This document shows, piece by piece, positions 8,975 to 17,759 of a stretch of 64,000 bases of DNA (position 1 is its first letter; each line of letters opens with the position of its first letter). Below the pieces are notes generated by a model. It did no database searches. It saw only the letters and a list, made by a program, of their open reading frames with translations, and had not been told where the DNA came from. Source of the DNA: Flavobacteriales bacterium (GTDB taxonomy: Bacteria > Bacteroidota > Bacteroidia > UBA10329); contig JACJZP010000007.1 in the NCBI GenBank assembly GCA_020635535.1, positions 62,001 through 126,000 of the forward strand, written 5' to 3'. Both the position numbers and the translations under genes were made by a program.

Positions 8975-8982
8975 TAATTTTG
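8975..8982 (+). promoter_or_regulatory. -7 box TAATTTTG, leaderless start
   Basis: An exact TAnnTTTG followed by C, directly after the terminator. The ATG at 8990 lies 8 bases beyond the final G, so the predicted transcription start nearly coincides with the start codon. Confidence 0.65.
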
Positions 8983-8989
8983 CATCGTA

Positions 8990-10219
8990 ATGAAAGTGAG
9001 CTACATAGCATTATCCATCCCGGTCTTTTTCCTACTTATAGGCATTGAGCTTTTGGTCGGTTATTTGAAAAAGGAAAAGCTTTATCGCTTTAATGACGCT
9101 TTGACCAACATTAATCTGGGCACTGGCCAGCAGATTGTGGGTGTAATGGTAAAAGGATTCTTCTTTTTGGGTTACCTCTTTCTTTACGACCGAAGATTAT
9201 TTGACATACCCAATACTTGGTGGAGTTGGACCCTTCTATTCCTTGGGGTCGACTTCTTCTACTATTGGTTCCACAGAGCGAGCCACGAGATAAATGCGCT
9301 TTGGGCAGCACATATCGTTCACCATCAGAGTGAAGATTACAACCTTTCCGTTGCCCTGAGGCAATCTTGGTTTCAGGGATGGTTCTCGTGGGCGTTCTAT
9401 TTGCCTCTTGCGGTAGTAGGTTTCGACCCAATCATGTTTGCGGCAGTTAATTCTTTCAACACACTTTACCAGTTCTGGATTCATACCACAACCATCAAAT
9501 CTCTCGGACCACTGGAATGGATCATCAACACGCCTTCTCACCATCGGGTTCACCACGGCAGTAATCCAAAATACATCGATAAGAACCATGCAGGAAGTCT
9601 CATTATTTGGGATAGGATGTTCGGCACATTCCAAAAGGAGGAAGAAGAAGTGATCTATGGAATTACAAAACCATTGAACAGTTGGAATCCCGTTTGGGCA
9701 AACTTCCATTACTGGCAAGAACTATTGCAGCTTTCTAAGCAGTGCAAGGGTTTTGACAAGGTTAGAGTGTTTCTGAAACCTCCTGGTTGGCAGCCAGCTT
9801 ATCTCGGTGGTTTCCAAGCCCCACAGGAAATAGACCTTTCCAAATACAGGAAGTACGATTTTGATGGCCTGCGCCACGACCATATTTATGTCTTTTTCGT
9901 ATTTCTTATTGCTTTGGGGTTGGCAACGGCAGTGCTGTTTCTGAAATCGACAATAGCCACACTCCCACTCTATGCAACCATGATTTATCTGCTCGTTACT
10001 CTTGGAATAAACGGAGGGTTGATGGAAAGGCGTGAGTGGCTGATTCCTGCTGAATATGGTCGAATCGTATCCACGCTATTGGTTGCTTTGCTTTTTTGGC
10101 AACATTCAGATTTTCAGCTTATTATGCGAGGTGCCGCAGTTTTGACACTTTTGAATTTGATATGGTTCAGCCGTGTAGTAAAACACATAAGAAAAGAAGA
10201 ACATGTTCTCGTCAGTTAA
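8990..10219 (+). CDS. Alkylglycerol monooxygenase-like membrane hydroxylase (fatty acid hydroxylase superfamily)
   Basis: 409 residues, integral membrane. The di-iron histidine boxes of the superfamily are all present: HRASHE, HIVHH and HHRVHH. The spans SEDYNLSVALRQS, LYQFWIHT, LGPLEWIINTPSHHRVHHG and HAGSLIIWDRMFGTF closely resemble, from memory, animal alkylglycerol monooxygenase (TMEM195/AGMO), which uses tetrahydrobiopterin to cleave the ether bond of glyceryl ethers. As in AGMO, extra membrane helices follow the hydroxylase core (~295-400). It overlaps the next gene, a TMEM86/YhhN lysoplasmalogenase homologue, by 17 bases. The superfamily call is firm; the AGMO-type reaction is inferred, and another lipid or sterol hydroxylation remains possible. 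Confidence 0.8.
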   Translation: MKVSYIALSIPVFFLLIGIELLVGYLKKEKLYRFNDALTNINLGTGQQIVGVMVKGFFFLGYLFLYDRRLFDIPNTWWSWTLLFLGVDFFYYWFHRASHEINALWAAHIVHHQSEDYNLSVALRQSWFQGWFSWAFYLPLAVVGFDPIMFAAVNSFNTLYQFWIHTTTIKSLGPLEWIINTPSHHRVHHGSNPKYIDKNHAGSLIIWDRMFGTFQKEEEEVIYGITKPLNSWNPVWANFHYWQELLQLSKQCKGFDKVRVFLKPPGWQPAYLGGFQAPQEIDLSKYRKYDFDGLRHDHIYVFFVFLIALGLATAVLFLKSTIATLPLYATMIYLLVTLGINGGLMERREWLIPAEYGRIVSTLLVALLFWQHSDFQLIMRGAAVLTLLNLIWFSRVVKHIRKEEHVLVS

Positions 10220-10904
10220 AGCATTTTCAGCACTTTATTTCGGATTAACACTTGTATTTCTGTGTACCATCATCTTTGAACTTCAGTGGTTGCATTATGC
10301 CACCAAACCACTGTTCATGATCCTTTTGATGGTTTTCCAATGGAAAATGCTTTCCGGGCTACCGTCACTTTTCTCAAAACTGGTGCAGTTCGGGTTATTC
10401 TTCTCTTGGATTGGAGACATTGCCCTGATGTTTGATGAGAAAGTTGAAATCCTATTTGTGGTGGGATTGGCCGCTTTTCTAATTGCTCATCTGGGCTACG
10501 CCTATGCTTTTGTAAAGAACATTTCAGACTCGAACCAGAAATTCAACGTTTCCAGTTCAATTGCAATGGCGCTTCCATTTGCATTAGTAACTGGTTCATT
10601 CTTCTATTACATGAAAGGCGGCCTGCCTGACGAACTCTTTGCCCCAGTTCTGGCCTATACGGTTGTTATCAGCATTATGGGAATCACTTCAGCATGGCGA
10701 AAGGGACACGTAAACACCAAAACTTACAACTGGATTCTGATAGGTGCCATTCTGTTCATCCTTTCAGATATGGTCATAGCCATCAATAAATTCGTGGTGG
10801 ATTTTGACTATGATGCGATAGTTAACATGATCCTGTACCTAACAGGTCAGTTCATGATTGCTGTTGGTGCAGTTTACCACCAACAAGACCTTAGTCGATC
10901 GTAA
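10203..10904 (+). CDS. YhhN/TMEM86 family membrane protein, probable lysoplasmalogenase
   Basis: 233 residues with seven or eight hydrophobic segments and no signal peptide, matching the size and topology of the YhhN family. Family features visible include FSWIGDIALMFDEK near residue 75 and LSDMVIAINKF near residue 200. Characterised members (human TMEM86B and a Legionella YhhN) hydrolyse the vinyl-ether bond of lysoplasmalogens. The start lies inside the end of the AGMO-like gene (17-base overlap), so the two are surely co-transcribed. The 3' end overlaps the convergent lon gene by 14 bases. The substrate here is inferred. Confidence 0.75.
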   Translation: MFSSVKAFSALYFGLTLVFLCTIIFELQWLHYATKPLFMILLMVFQWKMLSGLPSLFSKLVQFGLFFSWIGDIALMFDEKVEILFVVGLAAFLIAHLGYAYAFVKNISDSNQKFNVSSSIAMALPFALVTGSFFYYMKGGLPDELFAPVLAYTVVISIMGITSAWRKGHVNTKTYNWILIGAILFILSDMVIAINKFVVDFDYDAIVNMILYLTGQFMIAVGAVYHQQDLSRS

Positions 10905-13338
10905 GTGGATTGTCAATCTTCTGCTTAAGCAAAGCTCTTGCAATCACCTCATCCATGTTTGAGACGTAGTGGAAGGTTAACCCTTTAAGGTAATCCTCCT
11001 CTATTTCCTCCACGTCCTTACGGTTTTCATCGCAAAGAATGATCTCTTTGATCTTGGCGCGCTTTGCTGCCAATATCTTTTCCTTGATACCACCAACAGG
11101 AAGAACCTTACCACGTAGTGTGATTTCACCCGTCATGGCCAGTTTATCTCGCACTTTACGCTGTGTGTAAAGTGATGCCAGGGCAGTGAAGATGGTGATA
11201 CCTGCAGATGGGCCATCTTTTGGAGTTGCACCTTCTGGAACATGGATATGCAAATTCCAGTTATCAAAAACCTCTGGTTTCAATCCGAGTTTATCGGCAT
11301 GCGACTTTAGGTATTCAAGTGCTATTACAGCCGATTCCTTCATCACTTCACCCAAGTTACCGGTTAACGTAAGCTTCCCTTTACCTCTACTCAAACTGGA
11401 TTCAATGAACAGGATATCGCCACCAACAGCGGTCCATGCCAAGCCGGTAACAACACCTGCAAACGAATTGTCGCTGTAACGGTCACGTTGCACCTTTGGA
11501 GGACCAAGAATCTCTTCGACCTCCTCCAACGAAATGACCGCAGGCTTCGGTTCTTCAAGGGCAATGAACTTGGCTCGGTTTCTTACCAACTTAGCAATGG
11601 TCTTTTCCAAGCCACGCACACCACTCTCACGCGTGTATTCTTCAATTACTTTCTCCAAAGCCTGCTTGCTCAGCTTTACATCAGCCTTCTTCAGGCCGTG
11701 TTCCTCAATCTGCTTAGGCAAAAGATGTCGCTTGGCAATCTCCAACTTCTCCTCTACCGTGTATCCGCTCACTTCAATAATCTCCAAACGGTCACGCAAA
11801 GCTGGCTGAATAGTGCTTAGGCTATTGGCCGTGGCTATGAACATCACTTTCGACAGGTCGTATTCAACCTCTAAATAGTTATCGTAAAACGTTTCGTTCT
11901 GTTCAGGGTCAAGCACCTCAAGTAACGCTGAAGATGGGTCTCCATGGAAATCATTTCCAACCTTATCCAGTTCATCCAACACGAATACAGGATTGGAGGA
12001 TTTGGCCTTCTTGATGTTCTGAATGATACGGCCAGGCATAGCACCTATGTACGTTTTTCGGTGACCACGAACCTCCGATTCATCCTTCAAACCACCCAAC
12101 GAAACCCGTATGTACTGTCGGCCAACAGCCTCGGCAATTGACTTACCCAAACTGGTCTTTCCAACTCCCGGAGGACCAACAAGGCAAAGTATTGGGGCTT
12201 TCATATCTCCCTTCAACTTCAGAACGGCCAAGTGCTCCAGAATACGCTCTTTAACCTTTTTTAAACCGAAATGATCGCGATCCAAAACCTTTTGCGCATG
12301 CTTTATGTCAAAATTGTCTTTGGTGAAATCTCCCCAAGGCAATTCCAGAAGCGTATCGAGGTAATTCATCTGAACCGAGTATTCACCCGCACTCGGATTC
12401 ATTCGGCCAAGCTTGTCCAATTCCTTCTGAAAGTGCTCAGATATTTTTGCTGACCACTTCTTGTTTGCGGCCTTCTTCCGCATTTCATCCACTTCCTGAT
12501 CCAGTGAATTGACACCCAATTCCTCTTGAATCTGTTTCATTTGCTGATTCAGGAAATACTCGCGCTGTTGCTTATCGATATCTACTTTAACCTTCGATTG
12601 GATATCGTTCTTCAACTCCAGCATCTGCAGATTTCTTGTCAGCTGCTCAAGCACCATCACAGCACGTTGCCTCAAGTCTGCAACCTCAAGCATTTTCTGC
12701 TTTTCGGCCACCGAAGCATCCATGTTAGATGAAATGAAATTGATAAGAAACGAAGGGCTTTCAATATTGCGAAGGGCAAACTCGCTCTCTGACGGAATAT
12801 TGGGAGACTGCTTGATGATCTTCAGTGCAATGTCTTTCAACGAATCAACCAATGCATTGAATTCCTTGCTTTTACGAATCGGTTTTATCTCATCAAATGC
12901 TTTGATAGTAGCCTTGAAATAAGGGTCAACCTCCACAATCTCCTGCACTTCAAAGCGCCTCTTTCCCTGTATAATAACCGTGGTGCTGCCATCTGGCATC
13001 TGTAGCATTTTGATGATGCGCGCAACTGTACCAATACGGTTCATGTCTTTTGGCTGAGGATCCTCTACGGCTACATCCTTCTGAGCCAACACACCCATTA
13101 CTCTGGTGGAATTGTAGGCTTCTTTAACCAACTTAATGGACTTATCCCTGCCAATGGTTATTGGAATGACAACACCAGGAAACAGAACGGTATTTCTAAG
13201 CGGAAGAATCCCAACCAGTTCGGGAATATCCTCTGCATTCATACTCTCCTCATCCTCTGGAGATAAAAGCGGAATGAACTCCGAATCCTCCTCCAGTAAA
13301 TTCGAAAAACTCACAATATCCTCGAACGGATCATTCAT
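10891..13338 (-). CDS. lon: ATP-dependent protease La (Lon)
   Basis: 815 residues from the ATG of MNDPFEDIV; the in-frame TTG 21 bases upstream lies next to the promoter box and is not preferred. Order: N-terminal substrate-binding LON domain (~35-245), AAA+ module with Walker A GPPGVGKTS (~388-396) and Walker B VFVLDELDK, then the C-terminal serine protease domain with the catalytic dyad Ser711 (PKDGPSAG) and Lys754 (GGIKEK). All key residues are intact. It degrades misfolded and regulatory proteins in the cytoplasm. Length fits the bacterial LonA family. The acidic N-terminal extension (about 35 residues) is typical of Bacteroidota Lon. Confidence 0.97.
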   Translation of the reverse strand: MNDPFEDIVSFSNLLEEDSEFIPLLSPEDEESMNAEDIPELVGILPLRNTVLFPGVVIPITIGRDKSIKLVKEAYNSTRVMGVLAQKDVAVEDPQPKDMNRIGTVARIIKMLQMPDGSTTVIIQGKRRFEVQEIVEVDPYFKATIKAFDEIKPIRKSKEFNALVDSLKDIALKIIKQSPNIPSESEFALRNIESPSFLINFISSNMDASVAEKQKMLEVADLRQRAVMVLEQLTRNLQMLELKNDIQSKVKVDIDKQQREYFLNQQMKQIQEELGVNSLDQEVDEMRKKAANKKWSAKISEHFQKELDKLGRMNPSAGEYSVQMNYLDTLLELPWGDFTKDNFDIKHAQKVLDRDHFGLKKVKERILEHLAVLKLKGDMKAPILCLVGPPGVGKTSLGKSIAEAVGRQYIRVSLGGLKDESEVRGHRKTYIGAMPGRIIQNIKKAKSSNPVFVLDELDKVGNDFHGDPSSALLEVLDPEQNETFYDNYLEVEYDLSKVMFIATANSLSTIQPALRDRLEIIEVSGYTVEEKLEIAKRHLLPKQIEEHGLKKADVKLSKQALEKVIEEYTRESGVRGLEKTIAKLVRNRAKFIALEEPKPAVISLEEVEEILGPPKVQRDRYSDNSFAGVVTGLAWTAVGGDILFIESSLSRGKGKLTLTGNLGEVMKESAVIALEYLKSHADKLGLKPEVFDNWNLHIHVPEGATPKDGPSAGITIFTALASLYTQRKVRDKLAMTGEITLRGKVLPVGGIKEKILAAKRAKIKEIILCDENRKDVEEIEEDYLKGLTFHYVSNMDEVIARALLKQKIDNPLTID

Positions 13339-13356
13339 AGACTTAGGGGTTTGTGG

Positions 13357-13364
13357 CAAAACTA
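13357..13364 (-). promoter_or_regulatory. -7 box TAGTTTTG for lon
   Basis: The minus strand reads TAGTTTTGCC 19 bases before the lon ATG, with a TTG 24 bases further upstream. It matches the Bacteroidota consensus; no heat-shock operator was recognised. Confidence 0.55.
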
Positions 13365-13435
13365 AATTGTTAGCAGCCCCTGAATTGTCAACGAATGTGC
13401 CGAAGTTTCAATTTGGAAACTAATCGGCCAAATGG

Positions 13436-14602
13436 TCAGTTTCGGTAACTCTTTGTCAGGTCGAAAACAGCAGATAGAATATCCTGTTCAACTTGGCTGA
13501 ACTCAATTCCTCTCCGCTGCATGACACGCTCAGCCGTAGCAAAAGCTTTTTGCTTGTCATATTCTACAATGCCTGATGCCCCACCCCACAGAAATGATGG
13601 GATGAAATTGCGTGGAAATCCCGACCCGAATACATTTGAGCTTACACCAACCACAGTGCCTGTATTGAACATGGTATTGATGCCCGACTTGGAATGGTCG
13701 CCCATAATGAGTCCGCAGAACTGGAGCCCCGTTTTGGCAAACCGTTGTTCTGCATAACTCCAAACCCGTACCTGATCATAATTATTCTTCAGATTGGAAT
13801 TATTGGTATCCGCCCCAAGATTACACCACTCTCCAAGCACGCTATTGCCCAAGAAACCATCGTGTCCTTTGTTACTGTAGCCCAAGATCACGGAGTTGTT
13901 CACTTCGCCACCTATCTTACTATAAGGCCCAACGGTAGTGGGGCCGTAAACCTTAGCGCCAAGCTTTACCTGACTTCCTTCACACAGAGCAAATGGCCCA
14001 CGGATGATAGAGCCTTCCATAACCTCGGTATCCTTACCAAGATATATGGGACCATTTGACGTGTTGAAGATGCATGCCTCAGCCGTTGCGCCTTCCTCAA
14101 GAAAGATGGCTCCACTGCCAATAACTGTATTGGAACTTGGAAGCGATTGAGACTCCCTTCCAGCTGTTAGCAGATCAAAATCCTGCTTCAGCGCATCGCC
14201 ATTTTTGGAGAATATATCCCAAGGGTCCTGAACTGACAGAATTTCACCTTCAAATTCAACATCATTCCAATCGATTGTGTCAATAGCCGATATATCCTGC
14301 AACCTCACCGCGATAGGCAACCCATTTTTTGTAATTCTTTGACCAACTTCCAGCTTCTTGAACGCTTGAATAAGGTCAGCACTTGGGCAAATCCCACCAT
14401 TGATCAAAAGGTTATCATCGCCAATTACTAACGGATATTTCGTAGACAAATAATCCTCTGTCCGGTAACTGACGGGCGCCTTCAAATGCTGCTCCCATTT
14501 TTCTCTTATGGTCAGAATTCCAATTCTGATCTCTGCAACAGGCCGCGTGAACGTAAGCGGTAATAAACGTTCTCGTTCGTGGTCAAATAGAATGTAGTTC
14601 AT
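13436..14602 (-). CDS. GlmU-like sugar nucleotidyltransferase/acyltransferase family protein
   Basis: 388 residues. The N-terminus (MNYILFDHERERLLPLTFTR) is the diverged nucleotidyltransferase half seen in the Bacteroidota 'alternative GlmU' family. From about residue 160 the sequence becomes a left-handed beta-helix of hexapeptide repeats (SGAIFLEEGATAEACIF; LGAKVYGPTTVG). The canonical GlmU pyrophosphorylase signature is not evident. Family knowledge suggests a part in UDP-GlcNAc or another activated sugar pathway for cell-wall or polysaccharide synthesis; the substrate cannot be read here. It lies between lon and rpmE on the same strand, separated from rpmE by a terminator. Confidence 0.75.
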   Translation of the reverse strand: MNYILFDHERERLLPLTFTRPVAEIRIGILTIREKWEQHLKAPVSYRTEDYLSTKYPLVIGDDNLLINGGICPSADLIQAFKKLEVGQRITKNGLPIAVRLQDISAIDTIDWNDVEFEGEILSVQDPWDIFSKNGDALKQDFDLLTAGRESQSLPSSNTVIGSGAIFLEEGATAEACIFNTSNGPIYLGKDTEVMEGSIIRGPFALCEGSQVKLGAKVYGPTTVGPYSKIGGEVNNSVILGYSNKGHDGFLGNSVLGEWCNLGADTNNSNLKNNYDQVRVWSYAEQRFAKTGLQFCGLIMGDHSKSGINTMFNTGTVVGVSSNVFGSGFPRNFIPSFLWGGASGIVEYDKQKAFATAERVMQRRGIEFSQVEQDILSAVFDLTKSYRN

Positions 14603-14623
14603 GGCTCTTGCGAAAATGCAAAA

Positions 14624-14655
14624 TAAAAACCCCGCACATCGCAGATGTACGGGGC
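14624..14655 (-). terminator. Rho-independent terminator of rpmE
   Basis: On the minus strand, CCCCGTACATC and GATGTGCGGGG pair around a TGC loop, with one T/G wobble, and are followed by TTTTTATTTT. It lies between the L31 gene and the GlmU-like gene. Confidence 0.85.
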
Positions 14656-14679
14656 TTTCAGAATCTTTAACGTATCGAT

Positions 14680-14958
14680 TTACTCTTCTCCTTCTTTCTT
14701 CTGAGAAGCACGGTGTGTTTTATAACGGTTGCGGAACTTATCCACACGACCAGCAGTATCAACCAATTTCATCTTACCAGTGTAGAAAGGGTGAGATGAG
14801 CTTGAGATTTCCAATTTGATCAACGGATACTCATTTCCATCTTCCCAAGTAATGGTCTCTTTAGACTGAGCGCAAGACTTGGTTAGGAATGCCTCTTCAT
14901 TAGACATGTCCTTAAATACAACGTATCTGTAATCTGCTGGATGAATTCCTTCTTTCAT
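14680..14958 (-). CDS. rpmE: 50S ribosomal protein L31, type B
   Basis: 92 residues from the ATG of MKEGIHPADYRYVVFKDMS; an upstream extension of 16 codons would cross the promoter box and is rejected. The motifs YPLIKLEISSSSHPFYTGK and GRVDKFRNRYK are characteristic of L31. Only one Cys is present, so the zinc-binding CxxC motifs of the type A form are absent, as in zinc-independent L31B proteins. It is a component of the large subunit near the central protuberance. It has its own promoter and terminator, so it is monocistronic. Confidence 0.95.
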   Translation of the reverse strand: MKEGIHPADYRYVVFKDMSNEEAFLTKSCAQSKETITWEDGNEYPLIKLEISSSSHPFYTGKMKLVDTAGRVDKFRNRYKTHRASQKKEGEE

Positions 14959-14984
14959 TTCAATTCGTTTTTCAGAATGGAGCG

Positions 14985-14992
14985 CAAAGGTA
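14985..14992 (-). promoter_or_regulatory. -7 box TACCTTTG for rpmE
   Basis: The minus strand reads TACCTTTGCGCTCC, 27 bases before the ATG. The same 14 bases occur at the tRNA-Leu promoter (24826-24833 and following), which suggests shared growth-rate control of the two translation genes. Confidence 0.6.
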
Positions 14993-15033
14993 ATGAAATG
15001 ATTCAATCAAAAAACATGATTCCAATTGAAAAT

Positions 15034-16185
15034 CTATCCTTGATTTTCGTCCCACTTCAGAACAAATCTCTGCAATGCAACTGAGACATCATTCAACGTG
15101 GCCTCTGAAAGATGTTCAATTGTATCTAAACGGGTATGATAGGTCGGATGTAACCTGTCCATTGGTAAAGCCACAATAGACAATGCAGGAATTCCATGCT
15201 TGGTAAAACTCGCTCCATCAGTTGCACCAACAGGAATAACCCCGCGTTTTGGCGCCAAGTTCTCATCTTTAAAAACCTTCTCAATAGCAGCAATCAACCC
15301 TTCATTATGACGGGCAAAAACGGAAAGCTCCCGCTCTACCAAGTGTAGCTCGTTTCTTTCCAATATTCCATCCAGATTAATAAGATGTGCGTTTTCGGCT
15401 TGTAACTCTTCCAAATGCGAACGAACATAAGCAGCCGACCCTTTGAGCCCAGTTTCTTCACTTCCGAACGAGATCATTTTTATCCGCGTATGCTTCAACT
15501 TGCCACTCATTGCACGGGCCACTGACTCTGCTACCGCCACGCCAGACAGGTTATCCTGAGCACCATCAACAATTGTTTTACCATGGATAAAAAAGAATGA
15601 AAATGTTGCAGGAATCAGTGCCATAAAAAACCAGTAACAGATCTGCAACCATTGCGACCAGCCACTGAAATACAACACTATAAGTGGAATTGGCAACAGC
15701 ACAAATGCAAGACTGCTGAGCACATTCAGTCGAATACCCCAATCCTTGAGCCAATACCACCAAATGAACTCGGGCGTACTATCCATGTGTCCTGAGAAAA
15801 TAAGGGTTGACCTGACCTCTTCCTTTGGTTCAATGGTTCCGATAATGTTGAGAGACCGCTTTTTAGGGAAAAGAAAATCGAGCCAATTAAGATAGGTTAC
15901 GAAGTGCCCGAAGAACAGAACCGAATTTATCAAAGCAACAATCAGTGCAGCAGGAATTGATATCCAAACAAGCGCCAAACTGATGTAATAAGCCATGCAG
16001 AAGAGTTTCAGCGAACTGAACTTGGCCGTTAAGGCATCTTCAAATTCGTGAACAAAGACACGGTCGCAGTATGTCTCTAAATGAGACCGCAAATGGTGCT
16101 GCGCATTTCGCTCGGCCTCACTTCCAGCTCTGCGCGGCCCGAAGCGTTCAATGATCTCAGTAATCAACTCTATGGGAGAATTCAT
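15034..16185 (-). CDS. M28-family zinc aminopeptidase with membrane segments
   Basis: 383 residues from MNSPIELITEII; a start further upstream would run into the divergent promoter. The M28 zinc ligands are visible in order: SGHMDS (His), VDGAQDNLSG (bridging Asp), SFGSEETGLKGS (catalytic Glu plus Glu ligand), INLDG (Asp) and TYHTRLDT (His). Unusually, hydrophobic segments (~70-115 and ~175-225) interrupt the N-terminal half before and after the HMDS motif, so the enzyme is probably membrane-embedded with the active site on one face. It would remove N-terminal residues from peptides; the substrate is unknown. It is transcribed away from the beta-helix lipoprotein gene. Confidence 0.85.
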   Translation of the reverse strand: MNSPIELITEIIERFGPRRAGSEAERNAQHHLRSHLETYCDRVFVHEFEDALTAKFSSLKLFCMAYYISLALVWISIPAALIVALINSVLFFGHFVTYLNWLDFLFPKKRSLNIIGTIEPKEEVRSTLIFSGHMDSTPEFIWWYWLKDWGIRLNVLSSLAFVLLPIPLIVLYFSGWSQWLQICYWFFMALIPATFSFFFIHGKTIVDGAQDNLSGVAVAESVARAMSGKLKHTRIKMISFGSEETGLKGSAAYVRSHLEELQAENAHLINLDGILERNELHLVERELSVFARHNEGLIAAIEKVFKDENLAPKRGVIPVGATDGASFTKHGIPALSIVALPMDRLHPTYHTRLDTIEHLSEATLNDVSVALQRFVLKWDENQG

Positions 16186-16242
16186 GGCTTTCTTGATGGT
16201 TCCACAATTTAATGGTTTGTTCAACGTACTACGCTCGATAAG

Positions 16243-16250
16243 TATATTTG
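16243..16250 (+). promoter_or_regulatory. -7 box TATATTTG with -33 TTG, leaderless start
   Basis: TATATTTGC follows a TTG at 16217-16219 with a 23-base spacer, the upper end of the usual range. The ATG at 16257 begins 7 bases after the box, so the mRNA is probably leaderless. Confidence 0.7.
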
Positions 16251-16256
16251 CCGCCC

Positions 16257-17717
16257 ATGAAAATCCTGCGCTGGTCAATCCCCGTTGCCATTTTTGTAGC
16301 GCTTCTTAGCAACGGTTGTAAGAAAGATGTCCTCAATAATGATGGCGTACTGACCTTTTCGGTTGATACTGTGATCTTTGACACGGTATTCACCACAGTA
16401 GGTTCAGCAACCCGCCAGTTCAAAATCTATAACCCGAGTTCTAAAGAGGTGAATATTTCCTCCATCATGCTGGCAGGCGGTCAACAGTCTAAATACCGAA
16501 TGAATCTTGATGGCGTTCCTGGAGTCGCCTACAGCAATATTAAGATTCCAGGTAAAGACTCACTGTTTGTTTTTGTGGATGTAACGCTGGATCCGAACAA
16601 TCAGTCTCAACCAGCTATTGTAACCGATAGCATCGTTTTCAATACGAACGGAAACATTCAAGATGTGGATCTGGCCGCATTTGGCTGGGACGCAGACTTT
16701 ACCTACCCCACTGTTTTCAACAATCCTATTGGCCCTTACACCTTTTTGGACTGTGATATTACGTGGACCTCAATTGAACCACATGTCATCTATGGTTGGG
16801 CTGTTGTACCAGAGGGTTGCACACTTACAATTGAGGCAGGTACAAACGTTTACAGTCACAAGAATTCTGGAATTATTGTGGATGAAGGCGGTACTCTAAT
16901 CGTTAACGGAACACCTCAAAACCCAGTGACCTTTGCCAGCGATCGTTTAGATGATTTTTACGAAGATCAGGCTGGAGAATGGAATGCCATTTGGCTTTAT
17001 GCTGGCAGTGTGGACAACGAAATCCATGGGGCACTGATTAAAAACGGAAACATCGGTGTAAGGGTAGATTCGCTCAAAGCCAATGCCAATCCAAACTTGG
17101 TAATGACCAATACGATAATTGAGAACATGGCTGGCATATCGCTACTTTCCTTAGAGGCTACAATTGAAGCATATAACTGTGTTTTTGGAAATGCTGGCCA
17201 ATATTCTGTAGCTCTTACACGAGGCGGACACTACGACTTTCTTCACTGCACTATTGGCAATTATTGGGTTAATGGCAATCGTCAAACTCCTGCTCTACTT
17301 CTCAACAATCAGATAGAAGTGGATGGAATTGTCTACACCTACGACCTCAACCGAGCCTATTTCGGAAATTGTATTGTTTGGGGAAATAATCAAACCGAAC
17401 TTGGACTGGATAAAAATCCTGCTTCCAATTTCAACTTTGAGTTTGACAACAGTCTAATGAAAATTGATTTCGATGCTGATGAACCGATTGATATCAGCAA
17501 CGTTTCTGAATTCCACGAGATCATCTACAATCAGGACCCGGATTTTGTAAAGCCTTTGGAGAACAACTTCGAATTGGACACCCTTTCTCCAGCCATGGAT
17601 GCGGGTAAAGCAAGCATTACCAATTCATTCCCAAGCATTCTGAGCACAGACGTAATTGGAAACTTCCGCCCCTTTGGTGCTCAAGTAGATATCGGTGCCT
17701 ACGAGCGGCAGGAATAG
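16257..17717 (+). CDS. Lipoprotein with right-handed beta-helix domain
   Basis: 486 residues. The lipoprotein signal ends at LLSNGC (Cys ~21). Residues ~30-150 look like an Ig-like domain (VGSATRQFKIYNPSSKEVNI). The rest is a parallel beta-helix pattern: runs such as GTNVYSHKNSGIIVDEGGTL, EIHGALIKNGNIGVRV and NTIIENMAGISLLS, typical of a pectate-lyase-like fold. No catalytic lyase residues were recognised. Proteins of this kind are common surface lipoproteins in Bacteroidota, and some bind polysaccharide. The start was chosen at the second Met-containing site, because the TTG upstream lies within the promoter box. Confidence 0.75.
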   Translation: MKILRWSIPVAIFVALLSNGCKKDVLNNDGVLTFSVDTVIFDTVFTTVGSATRQFKIYNPSSKEVNISSIMLAGGQQSKYRMNLDGVPGVAYSNIKIPGKDSLFVFVDVTLDPNNQSQPAIVTDSIVFNTNGNIQDVDLAAFGWDADFTYPTVFNNPIGPYTFLDCDITWTSIEPHVIYGWAVVPEGCTLTIEAGTNVYSHKNSGIIVDEGGTLIVNGTPQNPVTFASDRLDDFYEDQAGEWNAIWLYAGSVDNEIHGALIKNGNIGVRVDSLKANANPNLVMTNTIIENMAGISLLSLEATIEAYNCVFGNAGQYSVALTRGGHYDFLHCTIGNYWVNGNRQTPALLLNNQIEVDGIVYTYDLNRAYFGNCIVWGNNQTELGLDKNPASNFNFEFDNSLMKIDFDADEPIDISNVSEFHEIIYNQDPDFVKPLENNFELDTLSPAMDAGKASITNSFPSILSTDVIGNFRPFGAQVDIGAYERQE

Positions 17718-17743
17718 GAACATCTCTATATTTGAGACGTTCC
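17717..17743 (+). promoter_or_regulatory. Palindrome wrapped around a TATATTTG box
   Basis: GGAACATCTC (17717-17726) and GAGACGTTCC (17734-17743) are inverted repeats with one mismatch. They enclose TATATTT, and the G of the right arm completes an exact TAnnTTTG box at 17727-17734. This could be an operator over the promoter of the glycosyltransferase gene at 17760, or an attenuating hairpin at the end of the upstream gene. Confidence 0.5.
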
Positions 17744-17759
17744 ACACTAAAAGCAAGCA

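Noticed and set aside
14624..14655. The hairpin before the GlmU-like gene as a metabolite sensor
   Set aside because: It is a simple stem with a T-tract and fits a terminator of rpmE.
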